Shown here one piece after another: positions 18,529 through 28,926 of a stretch of 64,000 bases of DNA; positions within the stretch are counted from its first letter, which is position 1; the number at the start of each line of letters is the position of its first letter. The position numbers and the translations under genes were made by a program. The notes under the pieces were generated by a model. That model made no database searches. It saw only the letters and a list, made by a program, of their open reading frames with translations, and was not told where the DNA came from. This stretch comes from an uncultured Flavobacteriales bacterium (GTDB lineage Bacteria; Bacteroidota; Bacteroidia; Palsa-965), in NCBI GenBank assembly GCA_937974275.1, contig CALJIF010000070.1, positions 20,762 to 84,761 on the forward strand, in the 5' to 3' direction.

Positions 18529-21500
18529 CTATCGAATAACGTTCACATGCGTAATACGCTTCATTCTTCTTAGTCCATCACACTCCGTGGTATATTCAAT
18601 TCGGACCACATACGTGTCCATTTGTACATATTGCCCTTTGTATTTGCCGTCCCAGCCCGCGTTGATATCGTTAGAGGTGTAAATCAATTGTCCCCAACGA
18701 TTAAAAATTTGCATTTCAAATGTGTTTACCGAACTGCCGATCGCATAGAATTTATCATTAGCCCCACTTTCGTTTGGTGTGAAGGTATTGGGCACATACA
18801 ACACGCCACCGCCTGTTTCTCCAACAACTTCAATGGTATCTGACAAATTACAATTTGAATTATTGATGACATTTACCCAATACGTTCCGGGTTCAGTCAC
18901 GGTAATCGTTTGTGTAGTCATACCGTTGCTCCACAAAAATTGTGATCCAGGATTTCCGGCGTCTAATGTTACTCCTTCGATAACTTCACACAATGAAATA
19001 GTACTTCCTAAGGCCACGTCTGCCAAAAGACCAATCACAATAGTGTCGCTTCCAACGCACTGCCCGGCGCTAACAGTTACGTAGTACGTTCCTGCAGTAT
19101 CAATGATGAGTTGATTGTTCGTCGATCCGTCTGACCAAACGTAGGAGCTATTGGGTGTGGTAGCATCCAATATTAAAGTTGCTGCAGGACAGATTAATGT
19201 ATCATTACCCAAATCAGGAGTTGGAACCGGAGTCATCATCACCACGATCGAATCACGAAACGAGCAATTGCCGCTGCTGACATCTACCCAATAGATTCCT
19301 GCCGCATTCACGGTTATTAATTGCGTCGTGGCTCCCGTGCTCCAGTTGTATTGGGAGCCCGGATTTCCTGCATCCAATAGCAAGGAAACTCCTTCACACA
19401 CCGTAGTATCACTTCCGATATTCGGAATACTGAATGTTGATATGACAATGGTGTCGGTTGCAGAACAGAAGCCATTATCCACCACTACCCAATATGTTCC
19501 GGCAACGTTTGCGTTAATGCTTGCTGAGGTCGCTCCTGTACTCCACAAATACGTGCAACCGGCATTGGTTGCATTTAACGGAATATTAAACGGCCCGCAG
19601 ATCGTAGTATCGTTACCCAAATTGACAATTGGTTCAGGTAAGATTGTCATCACTAATTGAAATGTATCCGCGAAATTGCAACTGAGCGAATCAATAGCTA
19701 TTAACGTTACTGTATACGTTCCTGCGGTTGTCCAGGCGTGTGAAGGCGCAGCATTTGTATCAATGGGTGAACCATCACCGAAATCCCATAAGTAGTTTAC
19801 AGCATTTAACGATCCGTTACTGAAATTCGCTGATTGGTTGACACAAACCGTATCGGATGGAGCAGCAGTTGCGGTGGCATTTACACCTACGGCCTGAAAG
19901 TCAATTTTGAAAACGGCAACATCGTAACTACCTGCTAAATTGTTGGGTGCATAAGCTCCCGGAGTTGTGGGATAATTCATCGCACCCTGACAAATGGCTT
20001 CATAAACAATTCCATTCGGATCAAATCGTGAAGTGCCACCATCAACATGTTCCCATCCTCCGTTTGCACCGAAGTAAGTTGCGTATACCATGGAGGTTGC
20101 ATTCTGATCCAAAACCAATAAATAGAAATCGTTACCGTCCGTAATCGGTTGAATGCAATTAGGACTTACCGTGTACGCTGCGACTGCTCCCCAACCTGCC
20201 GCATAAATATTGCCGCAGATGTCCACCATAAATGCTGTAGGAGAAATTTTATTCATTGTAGTGCCATCTCCAAAAACGGAATGTACTAAACGCGATGTCA
20301 ACGTTTGATTGAATTTGGAAATGTACTGTGCACTTCCCGGAACACCGTACGCTCCTGCAGTTGGCGCTTGTGGCGCATCGGATTGACCGTAAATAAATAC
20401 ATCACCGTTCTGATCAAGGTCAATAAAGAATGCATAATCCGGAGCTGCGGTACCAACAATAGTAGATGCGCTTAAGACGCTGGCATTACCGCCGAGGTAT
20501 ATAATAAAACCATCATGATTGCCTTGTGCTGTGGTTTGGTATGCTCCGCCTGTTGTAGGAAAGTTATTACTGTTCGTTGCCCCTGCAGCGTATACATCAC
20601 CTGATGCGGTTAGTCGTAATCCGAAACACGCATCATCATTGGCTCCGCCGATATAGGTAGCATATGTCATAGCGGTGAGTAAAGGATTCATTTTAAATAC
20701 AACACCATCTTGCCCACCATTTTGCGTATTGTCATATGAACCGGGAGTTACCGGAAAGTTGGTAGAACGTGTCATGGATGCGATATACGGGTTACCTGCA
20801 GCATCTACGATGATTTCACCACGATAGGTGTCACCATAGTTGGGAGCTACCATGTTGTTTCCATCTTGTCCGCTACCGCCCACGAATGTAGAACCAATCA
20901 ATACCGTTCCCGTGGTGTTAAACTTCGACACAATAATGTCCATGTCGTTTCCAGAAGTTCCGTTAAACGTTTGATCAAATGCGCCTGCAGTAGTCGGGAA
21001 ATTGTTACCTGCTGTAGTACCATACACAAACAATTCGTTGTTGGCATCGACAACTAAACTGTGCGGATAATCGCTCGTAGAACTTCCCAAATAAGTAGCG
21101 TACAATAAGGCAGAACCGTTGGAACTTAATTTACTGATGGCAATATCAATCTGCCCGCCGAACGTACTCTGTATAGCGCCGGGAGTAACGGGGTAGCCCG
21201 GGCCGAAAGAAATCGCACCGGTATAAATATTTCCTGCAGCATCATACGTTGCACAATGTCCGTAATTCGTAGCAGTTGAACCTGAATAGGTAGACGCTAC
21301 CAGGATCGGGTCAATGATTAATGCAGCACTTTTATCATATCCATTCGGAAATTCAAAACCAACTTCACCGTTCTTAATTTGATAACGACATTTTACAATT
21401 TTCTTTTTTCCGTCAATGATTTGATAAGCAACAGGAATGTGTTCAGTGATAACACCGACGCTCGTTTTCATTACTAATGCACCGGAACGATCGATGGAGA

Positions 21501-22056
21501 GTTGTTCAACACCTTGATAATTCCAATGTACAAGACCGACATCTGCACCGGGAGCCACTATAAAGTCGTATTTCAAATCATTTTCCTTCGCATAATACAA
21601 TACATCCACTCCGGGATACAGGTCGAAAATTCTTACCTGTTCATACAGCTTAACGTCTGAACGCCAACGGGCTTGTTTTCCTTTATAGTAGTTTCTGTAG
21701 TCGGGGTATTGACCAAAGTGTTGCACTAACGGATCTGTCGCTGCACCGATAAAGTTCATTTTATACGCATGAAGATTTACGGTGGCATGCGGATCCATGT
21801 TTGTTTTATGATGCCCGTCTTCATGAATAGCTTCCAGTTGTTCAGGATTGTATTGAACAGTGGTGATCGTGCTTTTTTCGATAAAAACACGTGCTCCGGG
21901 AATATCGGTCATGTATTGAACCTGTTGCGGCCATTGACCTGCGTTGTGCTCAAATCGTATGCCGGAAGAACTAATTTTCCCTTCCTGAACCTGTTGTGCG
22001 GACACGCACCAGCCGAATAATCCGGCCAGAGCTGTCACCAAAAATTTTGATCTCAT
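18529..22056 (-). CDS. SBBP-repeat, PKD-containing T9SS type B protein
   Basis: This is 1175 residues from ATG 22056; a GTG at 22077 would add 7 residues before the signal peptide MRSKFLVTALAGLFGWCVSAQ. The N-terminal domain (FEHNAGQWPQQVQYM, FIVAPGADVGLVHW) is the one usually found before SBBP beta-propeller repeats. Next comes a series of SBBP units (VYATYFG, TYLGSSTSDY, DNAGNPYIAS-like), then a PKD domain (YLWDFGDGSP), then four or five repeats of the type VCEGVSLLLDAGNPGSQYNW. The end (VPNTFTPNESGANDKF ... NRWGQLIY) is a gliding-motility-associated type B sorting domain. It is probably a surface or secreted adhesin-like protein. Confidence 0.9.
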   Translation of the reverse strand: MRSKFLVTALAGLFGWCVSAQQVQEGKISSSGIRFEHNAGQWPQQVQYMTDIPGARVFIEKSTITTVQYNPEQLEAIHEDGHHKTNMDPHATVNLHAYKMNFIGAATDPLVQHFGQYPDYRNYYKGKQARWRSDVKLYEQVRIFDLYPGVDVLYYAKENDLKYDFIVAPGADVGLVHWNYQGVEQLSIDRSGALVMKTSVGVITEHIPVAYQIIDGKKKIVKCRYQIKNGEVGFEFPNGYDKSAALIIDPILVASTYSGSTATNYGHCATYDAAGNIYTGAISFGPGYPVTPGAIQSTFGGQIDIAISKLSSNGSALLYATYLGSSTSDYPHSLVVDANNELFVYGTTAGNNFPTTAGAFDQTFNGTSGNDMDIIVSKFNTTGTVLIGSTFVGGSGQDGNNMVAPNYGDTYRGEIIVDAAGNPYIASMTRSTNFPVTPGSYDNTQNGGQDGVVFKMNPLLTAMTYATYIGGANDDACFGLRLTASGDVYAAGATNSNNFPTTGGAYQTTAQGNHDGFIIYLGGNASVLSASTIVGTAAPDYAFFIDLDQNGDVFIYGQSDAPQAPTAGAYGVPGSAQYISKFNQTLTSRLVHSVFGDGTTMNKISPTAFMVDICGNIYAAGWGAVAAYTVSPNCIQPITDGNDFYLLVLDQNATSMVYATYFGANGGWEHVDGGTSRFDPNGIVYEAICQGAMNYPTTPGAYAPNNLAGSYDVAVFKIDFQAVGVNATATAAPSDTVCVNQSANFSNGSLNAVNYLWDFGDGSPIDTNAAPSHAWTTAGTYTVTLIAIDSLSCNFADTFQLVMTILPEPIVNLGNDTTICGPFNIPLNATNAGCTYLWSTGATSASINANVAGTYWVVVDNGFCSATDTIVISTFSIPNIGSDTTVCEGVSLLLDAGNPGSQYNWSTGATTQLITVNAAGIYWVDVSSGNCSFRDSIVVMMTPVPTPDLGNDTLICPAATLILDATTPNSSYVWSDGSTNNQLIIDTAGTYYVTVSAGQCVGSDTIVIGLLADVALGSTISLCEVIEGVTLDAGNPGSQFLWSNGMTTQTITVTEPGTYWVNVINNSNCNLSDTIEVVGETGGGVLYVPNTFTPNESGANDKFYAIGSSVNTFEMQIFNRWGQLIYTSNDINAGWDGKYKGQYVQMDTYVVRIEYTTECDGLRRMKRITHVNVIR

Positions 22057-22287
22057 GTGTTTCTTAAGTGAAGTCACTAAGTTTGCCGTTCAGCACCTCA
22101 CGCGTTCTATGGTGTAAAGTACTTCAATTCGACACTCAAAGCAAATTCATTTTTGATAAGTGGTAAATACAGGATGCTCTAATTCTTACGAGTTCAAAAT
22201 TCCGTTTACCTATATCTGGAGAACTCCATCGAACAAGAAAAAATGGTACTTTAGCGCTCTGTTAATCAAACATTAAAACAACACATT

Positions 22288-23550
22288 ATGGCCTATTTGT
22301 TTACTTCCGAGTCAGTTTCTGAAGGGCACCCGGATAAAGTTGCGGACCAAATTTCGGACGCATTAATTGATCACTTTTTGGCATACGATGCATCTTCTAA
22401 AGTTGCTTGTGAAACGTTGGTAACAACCGGACAAGTGGTTTTGGCAGGTGAAGTGAAGTCGGAAGCTTACCTGGATGTTCAGGAAATTGCACGCGAAGTA
22501 ATTCGCAAAATCGGATACACGAAAGCAGAATATATGTTTGAAGCAAATTCCTGCGGTGTGTTATCTGCTATCCACGAACAATCTCCTGATATCAACCAGG
22601 GAGTGGAGCGTAAGAAGCCGGAAGAGCAAGGTGCAGGCGACCAGGGTATGATGTTTGGTTATGCGAACCGTGATACCGATAACTTCATGCCATTGCCATT
22701 GGAATTGTCGCACTTGTTGTTGCTGGAGTTGGCTGCTATTCGTCGCGAAGGAAAACAAATGAAGTATTTACGTCCGGATTCGAAGAGTCAGGTTACGATT
22801 GAATACAACGATAATCACCAGCCTGTTCGTATTGATACAATTGTTATCTCTACACAGCACGATGATTTTGCAACTGAAAAGAAAATGCAGGAGCAAATCG
22901 AGAAAGACGTGAAAGCGGTTTTGATTCCTCGTGTGATGAAGAAATTGCCTAAGCGTGTTCAGGCATTATTCAACAGCAAAATTGTTTACCATATCAATCC
23001 TACCGGTAAGTTCGTAATTGGCGGACCTCACGGCGATACCGGCTTAACAGGTCGTAAGATTATCGTTGATACGTACGGTGGAAAAGGTGCTCACGGTGGT
23101 GGTGCATTCTCCGGAAAAGATCCTTCTAAAGTGGATCGTTCTGCAGCTTATGCTACACGTCATATTGCTAAGCATTTGGTTGCTGCCGGTGTATGCGACG
23201 AGGCATTGGTACAAGTAGCTTACGCTATTGGTGTTGCGAAGCCTGTTGGTTTGTACGTAAATACTTACGGAACAGCAAAAGTTAAAATGTCTGACGGTGA
23301 GATCGCAAAAGTGCTGGAAGGTTTGAAGGAATTCGATATGCGTCCATACTTTATCGAAAAACGTTTCAACTTACGTACACCAATATATAGCGAAACAGCA
23401 GCATACGGTCACATGGGTCGTGAAAGCAAAGTTGTTGAGAAGGTGTTCAACAAAGGGAAGAAGAACGAGAAGAAGATGAAGGTGAAGTTGTTCCCTTGGG
23501 AAGAGTTAAATGCAGTGCCGGCTGTAAAGAAGGCATTCAAAATAAAATAA
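22288..23550 (+). CDS. metK: S-adenosylmethionine synthase
   Basis: This 420-residue protein makes S-adenosylmethionine from methionine and ATP. It has the expected N-terminal [21 protein letters not shown], GHDxD-like GYTKAEYMF, and the [13 protein letters not shown] and [19 protein letters not shown] loops. Its length is typical for Bacteroidota MetK. ATG 22288 is preceded by an A-rich leader (TTAATCAAACATTAAAACAA), the usual Bacteroidota ribosome binding context, and a TACTTTAG box at about 22247. A hairpin terminator follows. Confidence 0.98.
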   Translation: MAYLFTSESVSEGHPDKVADQISDALIDHFLAYDASSKVACETLVTTGQVVLAGEVKSEAYLDVQEIAREVIRKIGYTKAEYMFEANSCGVLSAIHEQSPDINQGVERKKPEEQGAGDQGMMFGYANRDTDNFMPLPLELSHLLLLELAAIRREGKQMKYLRPDSKSQVTIEYNDNHQPVRIDTIVISTQHDDFATEKKMQEQIEKDVKAVLIPRVMKKLPKRVQALFNSKIVYHINPTGKFVIGGPHGDTGLTGRKIIVDTYGGKGAHGGGAFSGKDPSKVDRSAAYATRHIAKHLVAAGVCDEALVQVAYAIGVAKPVGLYVNTYGTAKVKMSDGEIAKVLEGLKEFDMRPYFIEKRFNLRTPIYSETAAYGHMGRESKVVEKVFNKGKKNEKKMKVKLFPWEELNAVPAVKKAFKIK

Positions 23551-23554
23551 ATGA

Positions 23555-23583
23555 GAAAGGGCTGTTGAAAGACAGCCCTTTTT
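23555..23583 (+). terminator. Intrinsic terminator after metK
   Basis: Arms AAAGGGCTGT (23556-23565) and ACAGCCCTTT (23572-23581) are perfect complements around a short loop, followed by T residues. This also lies 20 bp before the stop of the convergent gldA gene. Confidence 0.9.
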
Positions 23584-23603
23584 AGTTGTAATAAAATACG
23601 AGA

Positions 23604-24515
23604 CTATTTCTTCCCCGTCAATTCTTTAAACACATCTTCCAGCTTGCGTTCTTCGCGATTCATTTCCAATACAGCGAGTTGATGATCCACCGCGAATTTG
23701 AAAATGTCTTGTCGCAGGTCGCGCGCCGTCGCTGTTACGATATGATAAGTGTTGGGAGCAAGTTGCTCGACACTTTCCACACCCGATAAACGTTTCAATT
23801 TATTGACATCTGCCGCTGCACTGAATTCGACGCGAATCACAATTCGATTTTGATCGCCTTGTTGCAATACTTCGGTTTCTTTATCGGTAACAATTTTCCC
23901 TTTGTTAATGATGATCACACGATCGCACAGAATTTCTACTTCCTGCATGATGTGCGTGCTTAACATAACGGTTTTTTGTTTGCCTACTTGTTTAATTAAT
24001 TCGCGAATTTCCGCTAACTGATTCGGATCAAGACCTGTAGTAGGTTCGTCCAGAATCAATACCTGGGGATCGTGAATTAACGCCTGCGCTAATCCGACAC
24101 GCTGACGATAACCTTTGGAAAGTTGACCGATACGTTTGTGTTGTTCCACTTCCAAGCCTGTAATGTCAATCATTTCGCGTATGCGCTGTTGCACGTTATT
24201 GATCTTGTGAAGTCCGGCTATAAATTCAAGATATTCCTTCACGTACATGTCTAAATACAGCGGGTTGTGTTCCGGTAAATAGCCAACACTTTTGCGCACA
24301 TCCAGCGACTGCGTCATGACGTCGTATCCATTAACGGAAGCTTTTCCTGCACTAGGCGGAATAAAGCAGGTCAGGATTTTCATCATGGTAGATTTCCCCG
24401 CACCGTTTGGACCCAAAAACCCCACGATTTCTCCGGTCTTTACTTCGAAAGAAACGTTGTCTAACGCGCGCTGCGTGCCGTACAACTTACTGATATATTC
24501 AACTTTTATGGACAC
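23604..24515 (-). CDS. gldA: Gliding motility ABC transporter ATPase GldA
   Basis: This 303-residue ABC ATPase has Walker A GPNGAGKS near residue 35, signature LSKGYRQRVGLAQAL, Walker B LILDEPTTGLDP and the H-loop STHIMQEV. The C-terminal ~80 residues (FAVDHQLAVLEMNREERKLE) are those of GldA-like proteins. The start is GTG. In Flavobacterium johnsoniae GldA works with the membrane proteins GldF and GldG, neither of which is in the window. Length and alignment support GldA, but a paralogous ABC-2 ATPase cannot be fully excluded. Confidence 0.85.
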   Translation of the reverse strand: MSIKVEYISKLYGTQRALDNVSFEVKTGEIVGFLGPNGAGKSTMMKILTCFIPPSAGKASVNGYDVMTQSLDVRKSVGYLPEHNPLYLDMYVKEYLEFIAGLHKINNVQQRIREMIDITGLEVEQHKRIGQLSKGYRQRVGLAQALIHDPQVLILDEPTTGLDPNQLAEIRELIKQVGKQKTVMLSTHIMQEVEILCDRVIIINKGKIVTDKETEVLQQGDQNRIVIRVEFSAAADVNKLKRLSGVESVEQLAPNTYHIVTATARDLRQDIFKFAVDHQLAVLEMNREERKLEDVFKELTGKK

Positions 24516-24600
24516 AATCGATAAATTTTAAACGAATTTACCAAATACTTATTGCAGAACAGATATGAATTGTGGAAATACATCACTTCACGGGAACTTG

Positions 24601-24608
24601 TACCTTTA
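24601..24608 (+). promoter_or_regulatory. rsgA -7 box, 5 nt before ATG
   Basis: TACCTTTA matches TAnnTTTG in 7 of 8 positions and lies 5 nt before ATG 24614. This is slightly longer spacing than at era and der. Confidence 0.5.
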
Positions 24609-24613
24609 ATGCA

Positions 24614-25552
24614 ATGAAAGGAATTGTTATCAGATCAACAGGAAGTTGGTACACCGTTGGTATTTTGAAGGGAGATCGTGTGGAGCGTGTGGAATGCCGT
24701 ATTGCAGGATTGTTTCGCATTAAAGGGCTCAATGTCAAAAATACAAATCCGTTTGCTGTAGGTGATGAAGTTGAAGTGGAGGAAGACAAGGGCGATTACG
24801 TAATAACCAAATTGCACGAACGGAGGAATTATATCATTCGTCGTTCTACCAAATTATCCAAGCAAACACACATCATTGCAGCGAATATCGATCATGCTTA
24901 TGTGATGGCGACATTGATTGAACCACGGACATCAACAGGATTTATCGATCGTTTTTTTGTAACGGCTGAAGCATACGCAATTCCTGCATCCGTAATTTTT
25001 AATAAAAAAGATTTGCTGGAGGAAGACGAGTTGGATTATGTGGAACAGTTGATGCAGTTGTACCGCAACCTGGGTTATGGGGCGTATTTAATTTCAGCTT
25101 CTGACGAAGGTGATGTTCAGCAGTTGCAAGAACTTATGCAAGGTAAAATCAATTTAATTGCCGGGCATAGCGGTGTAGGGAAGAGCACGTTAATCAATGC
25201 ATTGGAACCTACATTGAATTTAAAGACGGGAGAAATTTCGCGTGTACACAGTAAAGGAATGCACACGACTACTTTTGCCGAAATGCATGAATTGAGCGGA
25301 GGCGGATGGATCATTGATACGCCGGGGATTAAGGAGTTAGGTATTGTTGATATGGAGAAGGAAGAGTTGTCGCATTATTTTCCTGAAATGCGTGATTTGT
25401 TGGGAGCTTGCAAGTACAACGGCTGTCTTCACGACAAAGAGCCGGGCTGTGCCGTTATTGCCGGTGTTGAAGTCGGGAAGATAGCGTTAACACGTTACGA
25501 GTGTTATTTGCAAATATTGAACGGAGAAGAACTGGAAAAAGAATACGATTAA
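24614..25552 (+). CDS. rsgA: Ribosome small-subunit GTPase RsgA
   Basis: This is 312 residues from ATG 24614. A GTG upstream at 24572 is in frame, but the conserved start MKGIVIRSTGSWYTV fits the ATG. The OB-fold comes first, then circularly permuted G motifs: FNKKD (G4) before GHSGVGKST (G1), then DTPG. The C-terminal zinc knuckle is C-X4-C-X-H-X5-C (CKYNGCLHDKEPGC). The family acts in late 30S maturation. It overlaps no neighbour and is followed 10 bp later by dtd. Confidence 0.95.
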   Translation: MKGIVIRSTGSWYTVGILKGDRVERVECRIAGLFRIKGLNVKNTNPFAVGDEVEVEEDKGDYVITKLHERRNYIIRRSTKLSKQTHIIAANIDHAYVMATLIEPRTSTGFIDRFFVTAEAYAIPASVIFNKKDLLEEDELDYVEQLMQLYRNLGYGAYLISASDEGDVQQLQELMQGKINLIAGHSGVGKSTLINALEPTLNLKTGEISRVHSKGMHTTTFAEMHELSGGGWIIDTPGIKELGIVDMEKEELSHYFPEMRDLLGACKYNGCLHDKEPGCAVIAGVEVGKIALTRYECYLQILNGEELEKEYD

Positions 25553-25562
25553 AATTAAAATT

Positions 25563-26015
25563 ATGCGAGTACTGATTCAGCGAGTTAGTGAAGCTGCAGT
25601 TCATGTGGACGGTGTTTGTTTGTCTTCAATGAGTTCGGGGTTGCTTGTTCTTGCGAGCTTTGAAGCTGAAGATGCTGCTGAAGATTTGTTGTGGACGGCA
25701 CAGAAGATTGTGCAGCTGCGTATTTTTAATGATGATCAGGGTGTAATGAATTTATCCGTGAAGGACGTTAACGGAGATATTATTATCGTCTCGCAGTTCA
25801 CGTTACACGCAGCCACAAAGAAAGGAAATCGACCTTCTTACATCCGCGCAGCAAAACCGGATACGGCTATTCCATTGTATGAGCAATTTATTGCAATCGT
25901 GAGCGAGCAACTCGGCAAAACGGTTGGTACAGGGAAATTTGGTGCCGATATGAAAGTTAGTTTAATTAATGACGGACCTGTGACTATTTGGATTGATTCA
26001 AAAAACAGAGAATAA
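25563..26015 (+). CDS. dtd: D-aminoacyl-tRNA deacylase
   Basis: This 150-residue enzyme hydrolyses D-aminoacyl-tRNA. Motifs VSQFTLHA and NDGPVTI match the two catalytic signature loops of Dtd, and the length is right. It lies 10 bp after rsgA and overlaps the next start by one base (TAATG), so rsgA-dtd-lipoprotein are probably one unit. Confidence 0.96.
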   Translation: MRVLIQRVSEAAVHVDGVCLSSMSSGLLVLASFEAEDAAEDLLWTAQKIVQLRIFNDDQGVMNLSVKDVNGDIIIVSQFTLHAATKKGNRPSYIRAAKPDTAIPLYEQFIAIVSEQLGKTVGTGKFGADMKVSLINDGPVTIWIDSKNRE

Positions 26016-27325
26016 TGAGATTACTTTTTGCCCTGATTGTTGCTTTTGCACTTAGTTCGTGTTTTCACAAAAACGTGATGGAAGATCGCGCTGATGACGT
26101 GATTGATGTGTTTGTGTATTCCGGCAAGGAAGGAGACTTTCTGGTTTGTAAGGAAGCTGTTTTTCAAGCCACGAGCAAGAAGTCGGGTGGAGGAATTACA
26201 AGTATTTCAGGTTACAATGAATATCGTTTATCGGTATATGATTTGAAAACGGGCGCGTTGAAAGCACGACAGGAAATAGGAGAAGGATTAGAGGAAGAGA
26301 AACTGGTTTTGGGCTGCTATGATGGTTTAATCTGGATGTTTGGTGCACAACAAGACGTGGGACTTCACGCCAGAAGCATTACCACATTAGATGTTGTAAA
26401 GTCCCAAGAAAGTTTATTGGGTTCAGGAGCATTTAAAAATTTTCAGTTTGCGTTTCCGGAATGGGCTCGTTTGAATAGTTATTACATGCTGGATGCGTTC
26501 GCCGGTGTTATTCATGTTACCGATCGTCAAGGGCGGAAATTTGTTTATAATTTGAAGAATCAGCAGCTTAGTGAATACTCGGAAGAATGGAGAACCTGGC
26601 GTTGGGACGATCAGCGCACAACTAATGTGTATCAGGATAACGACCGCTACTTCACGCTACGCGGTGAACCACGCAAATTTGTGGTAGGCTCTCGTCCTGA
26701 GCGTAAATCCGATAAGGATTATTTGAACGCACAATTACTGTTGGATAATGATCCTGTAAGAACTGCGGCCTTAATTGATAAGGAACGTAAGTTGCTGGCT
26801 GCCAAAATTGCTTTAACACAGGATACATTAGTGAAATTGGAGCAACGTTTCCCATTTTTAAAAGAAGGAAAATATCCGAATTGGAAATCGCCCGACGCAG
26901 AACGTGTTGCATATAACGATTACCGAACATTCGGACGCGAGAAGGACGATTTAGAACGTCAAATGGAACGCATGAACGGAGCTTCGTTCGACGTTAATAA
27001 TCGCATATTGGCACCGGATACGAATCATATAATGGTGTTGCATGCCAATGAGATCAGCGATACTGCAGGACTTATGTGCAGTTATTTGAGCGTTGAACCT
27101 TCGGGATTACGCGAATTGTGGACGTTACGTATTCCGGGGATGTATTATGATCCCGCTAAGGCGGACCAACGCGGAGTTTTTGAAACTGTCTTTTCGGAAG
27201 GAAATCCGGAATTTCGGTTTCAACGATTTACGTATTTCAAAAACATGCTCATTATGGTGTATCAACTGAGCATAACCGCAGTGGATATGGAATCGGGCAA
27301 GGTGTTGTGGCAAAGACCAATTTAA
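26015..27325 (+). CDS. Hypothetical lipoprotein
   Basis: This 436-residue protein has a short signal ending in a lipobox (LSSC), so it is probably lipid-anchored in the envelope. The rest contains beta-rich segments with a periodic look (YDLKTGALKA and AVDMESGKVLWQRPI, a PQQ/propeller-like ending) and a basic central stretch (KERKLLAAKIALTQDTLVKLEQ). The family is not recognised with certainty. The start overlaps the dtd stop by one base. Confidence 0.65.
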   Translation: MRLLFALIVAFALSSCFHKNVMEDRADDVIDVFVYSGKEGDFLVCKEAVFQATSKKSGGGITSISGYNEYRLSVYDLKTGALKARQEIGEGLEEEKLVLGCYDGLIWMFGAQQDVGLHARSITTLDVVKSQESLLGSGAFKNFQFAFPEWARLNSYYMLDAFAGVIHVTDRQGRKFVYNLKNQQLSEYSEEWRTWRWDDQRTTNVYQDNDRYFTLRGEPRKFVVGSRPERKSDKDYLNAQLLLDNDPVRTAALIDKERKLLAAKIALTQDTLVKLEQRFPFLKEGKYPNWKSPDAERVAYNDYRTFGREKDDLERQMERMNGASFDVNNRILAPDTNHIMVLHANEISDTAGLMCSYLSVEPSGLRELWTLRIPGMYYDPAKADQRGVFETVFSEGNPEFRFQRFTYFKNMLIMVYQLSITAVDMESGKVLWQRPI

Positions 27326-27340
27326 TTCGTTCGAGCCATT

Positions 27341-28057
27341 ATGAGTACGTTGGATAAGGTTTTAATGCGCGAATTAAGATTATCCCGGGATGAGGTGGCG
27401 CTGCTCCTTCAGCAAGAGCAAGTATTCGTAAATGATTGTATGGCGACACAAGCTAAATTGTCGTTGCTATATACTGATCGAATTGTAGTTGGTCGTGATA
27501 CACCGGTAGTGGTAAGGCAGGGTAAGTCGCTTCGTTATGTTTTGTATCACAAGTCCGGTGGCGTGGAATGTTCTCTAAATCCCGATTTGGCGAATTCTTT
27601 ATTTCACGTAACTGATTGGAACGATTTGTATCCCGTAGGACGTTTGGATAAGGAATCGGAAGGTTTGGTTTTAATGACCAACGACGGGCGGTTGTATAAG
27701 GCCATTACAACACACGATACTATTGAAAAGGAGTACGAAGTTACCGTGAATCGGAATATTTCGGATGAGGAATTGCAGCAGTTAGCTTCGGGAATTGAAA
27801 TTATGGGAAGTGTTACGTTACCTGCTATTGTTAAACGTTGTGATGACAATAAATTTCGAATTATTTTAAAAGAAGGTCGTAATCGTCAAATTCGAAGAAT
27901 GTGTTATAAATTAAAATTAGAGGTGGAACAGTTAGTTCGTGTTCGAATTTACAATTTGTGGTTAGGTGAATTGACATCGGGTGAATTCCGGGACGCAACA
28001 GCCGAAGAAATAGAACTGTTGCGGAGTTTGTACAAGCACAAATTTATTGCGGGGTAG
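27341..28057 (+). CDS. rRNA pseudouridine synthase, RsuA/RluB/RluF family
   Basis: This 238-residue protein has an N-terminal S4-like RNA-binding segment (ELRLSRDEVALLLQQEQVFV) and a catalytic domain with the active-site Asp in GRLDKESEGL, then KEYEVTV and EGRNRQIRRM. It converts a uridine in rRNA to pseudouridine; which position cannot be read from the sequence. The 3' end overlaps the convergent epimerase gene by 14 bp. Confidence 0.92.
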   Translation: MSTLDKVLMRELRLSRDEVALLLQQEQVFVNDCMATQAKLSLLYTDRIVVGRDTPVVVRQGKSLRYVLYHKSGGVECSLNPDLANSLFHVTDWNDLYPVGRLDKESEGLVLMTNDGRLYKAITTHDTIEKEYEVTVNRNISDEELQQLASGIEIMGSVTLPAIVKRCDDNKFRIILKEGRNRQIRRMCYKLKLEVEQLVRVRIYNLWLGELTSGEFRDATAEEIELLRSLYKHKFIAG

Positions 28058-28907
28058 CTACATCTTTTAAACTTTCCTTCCAGTTGCGCAACGTTAAGTT
28101 GTTTTGCAAAGCATAATTGTTGGTAGGAATATGTCGCATCTGTTCCAGCCCCTTAACGGAATCAAGAGTTATGGGAAGTTTAATTCTGAATAATGAAGCT
28201 AGTCGCAATGCCATTTTGATGAACCAAAACGGAATACGCACAAAACGAATCTTCTTATTTAATATTCTCCCGATTTCACTGTAGAACGTAATGTAGGGAA
28301 CAGGATCTTCTTCTGCCGCCACGAACGTTCCTGCGCGATTATTGTTCATGACTAATTCAATAAACTTGCACAAGTCATTAACGTGAATAGTTTGTAAAGG
28401 CTGCATGGCGTTACCGAACACAGGAACAATGCTCTTACTTGTCAGGTATTTTTTCATTTCACCAAACAAGCCGCCTTCACCTAAAACCAATCCCGGTTTA
28501 ACAACCATGTGCGGAGGTCCAAAGAGTTGTTGTATTCGGAATTTTTGTTGACCGTAAATTGAGGTTGCATCTTCCAAAGCCGATAAACTCGACAAGAAAA
28601 GAACTCTCCTTGTGGCATCTTGTTCCGCCCATTTTAACAGGCGCTCCGCTGCTGTTACGTTTTTGTTATAAGCATCGCGGTCATCCTGTCCTTTAATATA
28701 TGCCGTATGTATAATACAATTTGCGGCATTAAGTTCAGGTGATAATTCGTCTTCAATCGAATATGGAATAACTGTGATTCGTGCTTGCGAATTATTAGTT
28801 GCTTTGCGTTGAAGAGCAAGAACATTCCATCCGGCATTTGCAAAATGCTTGCACAGGTGTTGACCGATAAATCCTGAAGATCCTGTTATGGCAACTGTTC
28901 TTGACAC
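28044..28907 (-). CDS. NAD-dependent epimerase/dehydratase (SDR)
   Basis: This 287-residue SDR protein has the N-terminal Rossmann motif TGSSGFIGQHL. The usual YxxxK of extended SDRs is seen as YGQQKFR. The start is GTG 28907. Family members act on NAD(P)-linked sugar nucleotides or other alcohols; the substrate is not predictable. Length is that of the small epimerase-like group. It runs with the DOPA-dioxygenase-like and GMC genes on the minus strand, with an 18-bp gap upstream. Confidence 0.75.
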   Translation of the reverse strand: MSRTVAITGSSGFIGQHLCKHFANAGWNVLALQRKATNNSQARITVIPYSIEDELSPELNAANCIIHTAYIKGQDDRDAYNKNVTAAERLLKWAEQDATRRVLFLSSLSALEDATSIYGQQKFRIQQLFGPPHMVVKPGLVLGEGGLFGEMKKYLTSKSIVPVFGNAMQPLQTIHVNDLCKFIELVMNNNRAGTFVAAEEDPVPYITFYSEIGRILNKKIRFVRIPFWFIKMALRLASLFRIKLPITLDSVKGLEQMRHIPTNNYALQNNLTLRNWKESLKDVATPQ

Positions 28908-28926
28908 GTTGCAAGATACACAAGGA